A stretch of DNA of 64,000 nt from Chryseobacterium sp. BLS98 (GTDB lineage Bacteria; Bacteroidota; Bacteroidia; Flavobacteriales; Weeksellaceae). The translations under genes and the position numbers were made by a program. Shown here piece after piece: positions 8,923 to 15,917 of this stretch; within the stretch, counting starts at the first letter, position 1; each line of letters starts with the position of its first letter. The notes under the pieces were generated by a model. The model had not been told where the DNA came from, did not search any database, and saw only the letters and a program-made list of their open reading frames with translations. The stretch lies in the NCBI RefSeq assembly GCF_001045445.1, contig NZ_LFNF01000004.1, forward strand, positions 186,001 to 250,000, written 5' to 3'.

Positions 8923-8977
8923 TTTACTTTTGTAATTTTCTGCTGGCAAAATTCAGTATAAAAATTCAATCACAAAA

Positions 8978-8989
8978 GGACATTTGTCC
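8978..8989. promoter_or_regulatory. candidate operator dyad between HAD and Crp/Fnr genes
   Basis: GGACATTTGTCC forms a 5-bp inverted repeat with a 2-bp centre. It sits 10 bp before the Crp/Fnr ATG and next to a TTTG (minus strand) that is 18 bp from a GAATTTTG near-consensus -7 element for the HAD gene. A role as the binding site of the adjacent regulator is inference. Confidence 0.35.
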
Positions 8990-8999
8990 CGGATAAGAA

Positions 9000-9566
9000 A
9001 TGCTAAGAACCAATCAGCTGTTTTTAAATTACCTGGAAGATCTTTACGAAAAACAGGAGCGGAAGGAAGATATTATTATCAGATCATTTTCCAAAGGCGA
9101 AAGGATATTCACACAGAATGAAAATCCTTCTAAAATAATGTTGATTAAAGATGGTATTACCAAATGTTTCTTCGTTGAAGAAAATGATAAGGAATATATT
9201 GTTGAATTTCTTGGGAAAGGTGAGATTACCGGAGAAATAGAACTGATACGGAATATTCCCTGTCTGTGCAGTATTGAAGCTGTAACCGATGTTACCGTTT
9301 ATGCTATTACGATACCATATTTTAAGAATTTAATCAAAAATGATCTTTCATTGAATAATCTGCTGCTGGATGTATTTACGGAACGTATTGTGAATACTTC
9401 CAGAAGGGCTTCCTATCAGCAGCTTTACGCGGCAGAACATACCCTTGCGCAGCTTCTTGAACTTCAGGCACAGCAGAAAATAGAAATTTCCAAAGAAGAC
9501 ATGGCAGCTTACCTGGGAATTACAGTAAGAAGCCTGAACAGGACTTTGAAAAACCTGGGTGTGTAA
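9000..9566 (+). CDS. Crp/Fnr family transcriptional regulator
   Basis: A 188-residue regulator with a cyclic-nucleotide-binding-fold sensor (about 15-120; RSFSKGERIFTQNENPSKIM and VEFLGKGEITGEIELI) and a C-terminal helix-turn-helix (ISKEDMAAYLGITVRSLNRT, about 163-182). It is a different branch from the copy at 2686-3249. No cysteine cluster for a metal centre is seen. Divergent orientation to the HAD gene and the dyad at 8978 suggest it may control itself and that neighbour. Confidence 0.85.
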   Translation: MLRTNQLFLNYLEDLYEKQERKEDIIIRSFSKGERIFTQNENPSKIMLIKDGITKCFFVEENDKEYIVEFLGKGEITGEIELIRNIPCLCSIEAVTDVTVYAITIPYFKNLIKNDLSLNNLLLDVFTERIVNTSRRASYQQLYAAEHTLAQLLELQAQQKIEISKEDMAAYLGITVRSLNRTLKNLGV

Positions 9567-9611
9567 ATTCTGTCCTGTTCTAAGCAATGAATTATAAATT
9601 ATTAACCCTAC

Positions 9612-9645
9612 TTTGCCTGTAAAAAGATCATGAACCTTATTTTTG
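9612..9645 (+). promoter_or_regulatory. Bacteroidetes-type promoter for the GNAT gene
   Basis: TTTG (9612-9615), 22 bp, then an exact -7 element TATTTTTG (9638-9645), 28 bp before the ATG at 9674. Both elements and their spacing fit the TTTG/TAnnTTTG pattern. Confidence 0.6.
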
Positions 9646-9673
9646 CAAAGAATTAAACCGGAATTTATAAAAA

Positions 9674-10177
9674 ATGGAAGAGCTGAAATTCAGAAATGCT
9701 GACCTGAAAGATTTGGAAAAAATAGTTGAGATCTACAATTCCACTATCCCGTCGAGAATGGTAACTGCAGATGTGGAAAATGTTTCTGTGGAAAGCAGAA
9801 AAAAATGGTTTAACGAGCATAATCCTCAAACAAGGCCGCTTTGGGTGGTTGAAGATCAGAATGGTCAAACCATAGGCTGGGTAAGCTTTAGCTCATTCCA
9901 CGAAAGGGCTGCTTACAACGGAACGGTAGAGGTGAGCATTTATCTGGATGAAAGCTGCAGAGGGAAAGGTTATGGGAAGTCAATTCTTAAATATTGCATT
10001 GATAATGCCGGGAAATTCGGGGTCAATAATCTGGTCGCTCTTATTTTTCTTCATAATGAAGCCAGCTTAAAGCTTTTCAGGAATTTCGGATTTGAGGATT
10101 GGGGAACACTACCCGATGTAGCCATTTTGGATGGAGTAGAGAGAAGCCTGAAGATTTTAGGGAAAAGAGTAGGGTAA
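9674..10177 (+). CDS. GNAT family N-acetyltransferase, phosphinothricin acetyltransferase-like
   Basis: A 167-residue acetyl-CoA-dependent acetyltransferase. The acetyl-CoA-binding motif A is CRGKGYGKSIL (residues 95-105), preceded by the VEVSIYLDE strand and followed by the ALIFLHNEASLKLFRNFGFE block typical of GNATs. The overall pattern, including the early EIYNSTIPS, resembles the phosphinothricin/methionine-sulfoximine acetyltransferase group, so an amino-acid-like substrate is possible. It has its own promoter and no co-directional neighbour downstream. Confidence 0.83.
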   Translation: MEELKFRNADLKDLEKIVEIYNSTIPSRMVTADVENVSVESRKKWFNEHNPQTRPLWVVEDQNGQTIGWVSFSSFHERAAYNGTVEVSIYLDESCRGKGYGKSILKYCIDNAGKFGVNNLVALIFLHNEASLKLFRNFGFEDWGTLPDVAILDGVERSLKILGKRVG

Positions 10178-10422
10178 ACCGTCATTGCGAACAGACTAAA
10201 GGTCTGCGAACGTAGTTCAGAAGCGACGAAGTAATCTCAAAGGGACTTGTCTTATTTAGAAATATTATTTAATATTACTGAAAACTCTCTAATAAGCTGT
10301 GTTCTTAAGTCGTTTGTTGCAACATTATCAGTCTGAGCGGAGTCGAAGACTTTATAATGTCATTCGATTATTTTAAAATAAAAGTTTCCAATTATTATTA
10401 ATGATTTAAATTATATCAATAA
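10178..10422. repeat. gene-free stretch with palindromic repeat elements
   Basis: No coding frame is evident. About 10187-10241 holds a GTCATTGCGAAC ... GAAGCGACGAAG ... AATCTC unit, of the kind widespread in Bacteroidetes intergenic DNA, with an internal CAGAC/GTCTG hairpin. About 10322-10360 holds a second unit, AGTCTGAGCGGAGTCGAAGA flanked by arms CATTAT and ATAATG, which can fold into an imperfect hairpin. A long perfect palindrome follows at 10423. Functions are unknown. Confidence 0.6.
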
Positions 10423-10463
10423 AAATGAATTGCGCGAAGTCGGAGACTTCGCGCAATTCATTT
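10423..10463 (-). terminator. 19-bp perfect hairpin, likely terminator of the MATE gene
   Basis: The left arm 10423-10441 and right arm 10445-10463 are perfect 19-bp complements with a 3-base loop (GGA). The inner part reads GCGCGAAGTC/GACTTCGCGC. On the minus strand it lies about 125 bp after the MATE stop codon and runs into T residues. It may also be a copy of a dispersed palindromic repeat. Confidence 0.6.
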
Positions 10464-10587
10464 AAGAAAATTTTTATTACATTCCGATCCTAATAAGGTT
10501 TTTAATTGTTGATCCAGTGTGAGCAAACTATTAGAAATAAAATAGTCCAATAGTAACTTCCATCCTCTTCTTCCTGCTTCTATTCAA

Positions 10588-11946
10588 TTAATTTTGCTTA
10601 ATTTTCTTCGCAGACATATTCAAAAACCGTTTCACCAGGAAAACAGCAGAAACCGTTAGTCCCAATCCTAAAGCGATCCACATTCCGAAAGCACCCATTT
10701 TCAAAGTGACACACAGAAAATAGCCTAAAGGAATCGTAATTACCCAATAGGCAATAAAAGTATAGATCGACGGGATCTTTACATCCTGGATTCCTCTGAG
10801 CATTCCTAAAGCCGTTACCTGTACTCCGTCCGAAAGCTGGAATAAAGCGGCAATGATCATTAATTTCGAGGCCAGCATAATGACTTCAACTTCCTCTTTT
10901 TTGGTAAAGAAAGTGGGTAATATATTTCTTCCCAGAATAAAGACCAATCCGCAGATACACATAAAAATAAAAGCTATTTTCAGATTATTGATCCCGACTT
11001 TTCTCAGTTCGACAAAATTTTGTTCTCCTAGCTTTCTTCCGATCATGACCGTTGATGCCACACTGAATCCTACACAAAGGTTAAAGGTAAATGAAGCCAT
11101 GCTCAGCGCAATCTGGTGGGAAGCAATATCATGAGCTGAAATTAGCCCGCAGATAAATGCAGCTCCGGCAAAAGCTGTTACTTCAAAGAACATCTGTAAA
11201 GCGGTAGGCAGACCCAATTTTACCATCTTATCAAACATATTTCTGGAGAAAACCTGAATTTTTAAAGAAAAATCTTTAATGTAACGTCTTGTTTTTTTGT
11301 CTTTAACCAATACAACATACAGGAAAACCACCATAAATATTCTGGAGATGAGCGTGGCTAAGGCAGATCCTTTTACCCCCATTTCAGGAAAGATCCAGAG
11401 TCCTTTGATGAAAACATAGTTTAAGGCAATATTGATGATATTCGCAATGATGGTAGCTTTGGTAACGCCTATGGTATAGGAAAGACCTTCAGAAACTTCA
11501 CGAAGCGTCTGGAAAGCCATGAAAGGAATCATACTGATCGCCATAATACTGAGGAAGTGTACTGTATTAGGAATGATCTTTTCCGGCTGTCCTGAATGGT
11601 AAAGCAATGGCATTCCCAAAAACAGAACAGCCATTAAAATAATTCCTACAGACATATTGATTACAAAGCCATGGCTGAAAACGGAATTAATAGTTCCGTG
11701 ATCCTGCTTGGAGTGTGCCTCAGAGACCAGAGGGGGAATAGCAAATGAAAATCCCAGCGCCAGCACGAACACCGAGAAAAATACGGCATTTCCCAAGGAA
11801 ACGGAAGCCAGGGCATCCGCACCTAAAAGTTTTCCGACAATAATATTGTCGAACAGATTCACCGAGACCTGACCAACCTGCGTAAGCATAACAGGAAGAG
11901 CCAGAGTCAGGCATTCTTTCGTATAGTTTTTGTTTAAAAAGTTCAT
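10588..11946 (-). CDS. MATE family multidrug efflux transporter
   Basis: A 452-residue inner-membrane protein with about 12 hydrophobic segments in two similar halves, as in NorM-type MATE exporters that use Na+ or H+ gradients to expel cationic drugs. Family signatures are seen in LALPVMLTQVGQVSVNLFDN near residues 13-32 (helix 1) and in LGLPTALQMFFEVTAFAGAA near 245-264 (the equivalent in the second half). The N-terminus MNFLNKNYTKEC is normal. It is followed by a repeat-rich gap; the NtrC-type gene upstream on the same strand has its own terminator, so the MATE gene is probably transcribed alone. Confidence 0.93.
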   Translation of the reverse strand: MNFLNKNYTKECLTLALPVMLTQVGQVSVNLFDNIIVGKLLGADALASVSLGNAVFFSVFVLALGFSFAIPPLVSEAHSKQDHGTINSVFSHGFVINMSVGIILMAVLFLGMPLLYHSGQPEKIIPNTVHFLSIMAISMIPFMAFQTLREVSEGLSYTIGVTKATIIANIINIALNYVFIKGLWIFPEMGVKGSALATLISRIFMVVFLYVVLVKDKKTRRYIKDFSLKIQVFSRNMFDKMVKLGLPTALQMFFEVTAFAGAAFICGLISAHDIASHQIALSMASFTFNLCVGFSVASTVMIGRKLGEQNFVELRKVGINNLKIAFIFMCICGLVFILGRNILPTFFTKKEEVEVIMLASKLMIIAALFQLSDGVQVTALGMLRGIQDVKIPSIYTFIAYWVITIPLGYFLCVTLKMGAFGMWIALGLGLTVSAVFLVKRFLNMSAKKIKQN

Positions 11947-11993
11947 TGTATTTTATGATTCATATATAGTTTATACTTAAAAAAAGGCAAAAA

Positions 11994-12021
11994 AAAATTG
12001 CAGTAAGGCTACTGCAATTTT
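11994..12021 (-). terminator. Rho-independent terminator of the NtrC-type gene
   Basis: Perfect 12-bp stem AAAATTGCAGTA (11994-12005) / TACTGCAATTTT (12010-12021) with loop AGGC. On the minus strand it is followed by a long T run, 25 bp after the stop codon of the response regulator. Confidence 0.88.
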
Positions 12022-12046
12022 ATAATATATTTAATGTTCAATTAAA

Positions 12047-13231
12047 TTATTTCCTTACAAAACTGGCAACATCCTCCTCAGAAACAGTATTTCCGCCAAG
12101 AATAATTAATCTTTCCACCACATTTCTCAATTCTCTGATATTTCCTGTCCACGAAAGAACTTTAAGCGCGTCAATCGCTTTATCATCAAATTTTTTCACG
12201 GCAGTACCATGCTCATCGGCAATTAATCCGGAAAAATGATCCACCAATAATTTGATATCCTCTTTTCTGTCATCCAACGGCGGAACGTAGATCTCAATCA
12301 CAGAAAGTCTGTGATAAAGGTCTTCCCTGAATTTTCCTTCTTCAATTTCCTTCTGCATGTTTTTGTTGGTAGCAGCAATTACCCTTACATCTACCTTAAT
12401 TTCCTTATCGCTTCCCACAGGAGAAACCTTGCTTTCCTGCAATGCCCTCAAAACCTTGGCCTGAGCAATAAGGCTCATATCTCCGATCTCATCCAAAAAG
12501 ATCGTACCTCCGTTGGCCTGCTCGAATTTTCCCTGCTTATCCTTAATAGCCCCTGTAAAAGAACCCTTTACATGTCCGAAAAGCTCAGATTCAATAAGCT
12601 CAGAAGGAATGGCAGCACAGTTTACCTCTACCATTGGTCCTCTTGCACGCTCACTTTGATTATGGATAGCATGGGCTACCAGCTCTTTTCCTGCACCATT
12701 GGGTCCTGTAATCAGAACACGGGCATCAGAAGCAGCTACTTTTTCGATCATATCCTGGATCTTTTTCAGAGCAGGAGAATCACCGATCATCTGGTATTTT
12801 TTACTGACCTTTCTTTTTAAGGTTTTATTTTCGGTTTGAAGATTTTTATTTTCCTTCTTAAGACTTTCTTTAGCTAAAGCATTTTTTACGCTTGTAATCA
12901 GCCTGTTGATGTCGATAGGTTTGGAAATGAAATCGTACGCTCCCTCTTTTAAGCAGGAAACAGCAGAATCAATGTCTGCGTGGCCTGAGATCATGATGAA
13001 AGTACTTTCAGGCTTCAGAACCATACTTTGTTTCAAAAGTTCAGTTCCTGAAAGCTTAGGCATCTTGATATCAGAGATCACCAATGCGAAATCTTCTTTT
13101 TCTATCTGTTTGTAGCCTTCAAGGCCATCTTCAGCGATAACAAATTCGTAATCGGTAAGTTCATCAGAAAGGATACTGTGTAATACTCCCGAGATTGCTT
13201 TTTCGTCTTCTACAATAAGGATTTTTTGCAT
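12047..13231 (-). CDS. sigma-54-type response regulator lacking a DNA-binding domain
   Basis: A 394-residue protein with a receiver domain (phosphorylation site D54, acidic pocket D9/E10, S82, K104), a coiled-coil linker (KESLKKENKNLQTENKTL, 121-138) and an AAA+ domain with Walker A GPNGAGKE (176-183), sigma-54 loop GSFTGA (223-228), Walker B GTIFLDEI (243-250) and the RELRNVVERL segment (366-375). It stops 19 residues after that segment, so the Fis-type helix-turn-helix found at the end of standard NtrC proteins (about 450-480 residues) is absent. The loop has Ser instead of the usual Ala (GAFTGA). No sensor kinase gene is adjacent. Confidence 0.9.
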   Translation of the reverse strand: MQKILIVEDEKAISGVLHSILSDELTDYEFVIAEDGLEGYKQIEKEDFALVISDIKMPKLSGTELLKQSMVLKPESTFIMISGHADIDSAVSCLKEGAYDFISKPIDINRLITSVKNALAKESLKKENKNLQTENKTLKRKVSKKYQMIGDSPALKKIQDMIEKVAASDARVLITGPNGAGKELVAHAIHNQSERARGPMVEVNCAAIPSELIESELFGHVKGSFTGAIKDKQGKFEQANGGTIFLDEIGDMSLIAQAKVLRALQESKVSPVGSDKEIKVDVRVIAATNKNMQKEIEEGKFREDLYHRLSVIEIYVPPLDDRKEDIKLLVDHFSGLIADEHGTAVKKFDDKAIDALKVLSWTGNIRELRNVVERLIILGGNTVSEEDVASFVRK

Positions 13232-13287
13232 AGTTGCAAATTTAGATTTTTTGATTCAATTATTAGCAAAAACTATACCTAAATATA

Positions 13288-13947
13288 CTATTTTGAGTAA
13301 TCTCTTCTGCCGAAAATGGCGGATCCAACCCTTACGGAATTGGCACCGCATTCAATGGCAGCCGGGAAATCATCACTCATTCCCATGGATAAAGTTTCCA
13401 GTGTTTTTAACTGATTTAATTCATCAAAAAGTCCTTTTAATATTAAAAACTCCCTTTTTACCTGTTTCTTATCTTCTGTAAATGTAGCCATCCCCATCAG
13501 GCCGGTAATCTCTACATTCGGAAATTCTCCGGCCAGATATTGCTGGAATAATGCTTTTGCTTCAGCCGGTTCGAGACCGAATTTAGTTTCTTCTTCGGCT
13601 ATTTTTACCTGAAGCAGGACCTTGATTTTCCTGTTGCTCTTTCCGGCCTCTTTACTGATTTCTGAAAGAAGTTTTTCAGAATCCACACTTTGGATGGTGT
13701 CAATAAAAGGAGCGATATATTTTACTTTATTGGTCTGTAGATGCCCGATCAGGTGCCACTGGATATCCTTCGGAAGGAGAGGGTACTTCTCCATAAGCTC
13801 CTGAACTTTATTTTCCCCGAAGACTTTCTGCCCCAGGTCATAGACTTCCTGAATGGCTTCAACCGGATGTGTTTTGGACACGGCTACCAGCTGAACTCCT
13901 GCTGGCAGCTGATCTTTTATTGCTGTATAATTTTCTTTAATATCCAT
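13288..13947 (-). CDS. YggS family PLP homeostasis protein
   Basis: A 219-residue single-domain TIM-barrel protein that binds pyridoxal 5'-phosphate and buffers the cellular vitamin B6 pool; no catalytic reaction is established for the family. The PLP-binding lysine is K25 in LVAVSKTHP. Other signatures are FGENKVQEL, WHLIGHLQTNK, LSMGMSDDFPAAIECGA and VRVGSAIFG, all typical of PLPBP/YggS. Length is normal. It lies between two unrelated minus-strand genes with short gaps. Confidence 0.93.
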   Translation of the reverse strand: MDIKENYTAIKDQLPAGVQLVAVSKTHPVEAIQEVYDLGQKVFGENKVQELMEKYPLLPKDIQWHLIGHLQTNKVKYIAPFIDTIQSVDSEKLLSEISKEAGKSNRKIKVLLQVKIAEEETKFGLEPAEAKALFQQYLAGEFPNVEITGLMGMATFTEDKKQVKREFLILKGLFDELNQLKTLETLSMGMSDDFPAAIECGANSVRVGSAIFGRRDYSK

Positions 13948-14040
13948 ACATGCAAATTTCTGAATTTTAAAAGCAAAAAACTAATGAATCTGTAAAATAG
14001 TTGCCAGCTGTCAGTTTGCCTCAATATACCTGTCATTTCA

Positions 14041-14907
14041 TCAATTTAAAATCTCATTAATCTGCGGATATTGGGAAATCTTCCTGAATACAAACTTGTT
14101 GCTTTTCTGAAGCTTTTCGATAAACATATCCAATTCATTAATGGAATCTGCATCTCTGAGGTATTGATCATGGGTAAGGAATACGAGGTGTCTTGATGTT
14201 TTTTCCAGATCGTTGAAAAAAATGCTGTCTACCTTTTTGATCATGGCTTCATGGCTTCCCTTTAAAGTCATTTTTTGGGAAGGTCTCCATTCAAGATCCC
14301 AGCCGATTACTTTGTAGCCTGCTTTTTTAAGGCTGTTGGCAGCATCGGTAGAGCTTTTGATATCGGTCTCGTTAATGTTGTTCAGTCTCCAGATATTTCT
14401 GCCGGGTGTTCTCGCGATCATATCATAAAGCTTAAGGCTGTCTCTGGCAATGTTAAAATCATGAACTACCGCCTCAGGATTTTTATAAAAATCGGTGTAT
14501 TTATTGTGGGCATGGCTAAAGCTGTGGTTAGCCAGTTCAATCAGAGGATTATTTTTTAAAAGCTCAAGATCATCTTTCTGCCTTTTGCTTCCATAGGCAT
14601 GTTTTCCTACGAGAAAAGCGGTAGCACAAACATTTCTTTTGTTTAAAATTTTAAGTAGGTTTTCTGTTCCCTGGTTAGGGCCATCATCAAAAGTAAGGTA
14701 GATGATTCTTTTATCGGATTCTACATTCTCATCATCTATTTTGGGGACCGGTTTTGCGGTGGGATGTTCCAGTGAGACGGTTTTTTCAAACTCTTTCACT
14801 TCGGTTTTGCCATTACAGCCATTGAATACAATTGAAGCCGCACTCACCAATGCAGTCATCCCAAGAAAAGCCATATTTTTTGACTTTTCTCCCAAAAATT
14901 TTTTCAT
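14041..14907 (-). CDS. polysaccharide deacetylase family lipoprotein
   Basis: A 288-residue exported protein. The N-terminal hydrophobic segment (about 12-28) ends in VFNGC, so C31 may be a lipidated cysteine, although this lipobox is not ideal. The NodB domain starts with YLTFDDGPNQGT (70-81), giving base D74 and metal ligand D75, and continues with ANHSFSH (126-132) giving metal ligands H128 and H132; later blocks RTPGRNIWR and VIGWDLEW match motifs 3 and 4. Such enzymes remove acetyl groups from cell-wall or other N-acetylated sugars. A 276-bp AT-rich gap without a gene precedes it. Confidence 0.85.
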   Translation of the reverse strand: MKKFLGEKSKNMAFLGMTALVSAASIVFNGCNGKTEVKEFEKTVSLEHPTAKPVPKIDDENVESDKRIIYLTFDDGPNQGTENLLKILNKRNVCATAFLVGKHAYGSKRQKDDLELLKNNPLIELANHSFSHAHNKYTDFYKNPEAVVHDFNIARDSLKLYDMIARTPGRNIWRLNNINETDIKSSTDAANSLKKAGYKVIGWDLEWRPSQKMTLKGSHEAMIKKVDSIFFNDLEKTSRHLVFLTHDQYLRDADSINELDMFIEKLQKSNKFVFRKISQYPQINEILN

Positions 14908-15183
14908 AAAGATAATGGAGATTAAATCGTTAAAAAATTGTTAAAATAATTGCTAAAATGTTAACAAATAATATGCCATATTCTCTTAAATAAATGGTTT
15001 TTAATTTTATTTTAAGATCTTTATTTTAAAGTGTTTTTTGATAAAATGAAAAGTCTTGAGTTTATGTTTTCTTATTCTCTTTTTTTTAACAGTTGAAAAT
15101 ATGAAAACAATAGCCTTTCTCTATTTTTATTGAAGGAGTATTATTTTCCTTTCTGTGGGATTTATTTTGGCAGAAGAAGATCT

Positions 15184-15912
15184 TTATTTTAAAATTTTTT
15201 TCAGGTAAAGAGAATTCTTAATAGCTGCCGTTCCCCAGGTATTATTGAAAAATATAAATGCTTTCTTTTCCGAATGAATGATTTTTTCAGCAAGCTTATC
15301 GATAAACTCTGAGCTGTATTCGGATTTATAAAGAACGGGTTTGCCATGAAGCCTGTAATACAAGATTTCAGGATGGTTAATAATGACATCCTCCGGAAGG
15401 TTTCCTGGAAAGCTGACCCCTGAAAAAACAATATTATGATCTTTTAAAAGAGTGAAAATTTCTTCAGACCACCAGGAATCGTGACGGAATTCTATTACAT
15501 TTAAATATTCAAAATCAAGGTTGTTGAGAATCAGGGCAATATTTTCCTCTGATTTCCTGAATGAAGGCGGAAACTGGTATAAAAACCCGGAAAGCTTTTC
15601 TTTCAGATGAGTTTCAATGTGTTCACAGAACTCTGAAATCTCCTGTTTGGTATCTTTCAGACGTTTCTCATGTGAAATTGCTTTTGGTATTTTGATGAAA
15701 AATCTGAAGCTATCGGGAGTTTCATCATACCATTTTGAAAGCGTTTTTGCAGTAGGCTTTCTGTAAAAAGTAGAATTGATCTCTACCGAATTGAAAGCCT
15801 GTGAATATAAGGTAAGAAAGTCTTTACTCGGGGTATTTTCAGGATATAGCGACCCTTTCCAGTCGTTATTGTAAAATCCCGAACATCCAATGTAAAGACT
15901 TTCCTTTTTCAT
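15184..15912 (-). CDS. DUF72 domain protein (YecE-like)
   Basis: A 242-residue cytoplasmic TIM-barrel-like protein of the DUF72 family, recognised by YIGCSGFYNNDWKGSLYP (residues 7-24), FNSVEINSTFYRKPT (40-54), FRFFIKIPKAISH and the later YYRLHGKP and FFNNTWGTAA motifs. The biochemical role of the family is not established. Its ATG is only 5 bp after the stop of the copper ATPase, so the two are very likely co-transcribed. Confidence 0.85.
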   Translation of the reverse strand: MKKESLYIGCSGFYNNDWKGSLYPENTPSKDFLTLYSQAFNSVEINSTFYRKPTAKTLSKWYDETPDSFRFFIKIPKAISHEKRLKDTKQEISEFCEHIETHLKEKLSGFLYQFPPSFRKSEENIALILNNLDFEYLNVIEFRHDSWWSEEIFTLLKDHNIVFSGVSFPGNLPEDVIINHPEILYYRLHGKPVLYKSEYSSEFIDKLAEKIIHSEKKAFIFFNNTWGTAAIKNSLYLKKILK

Positions 15913-15917
15913 GATAT

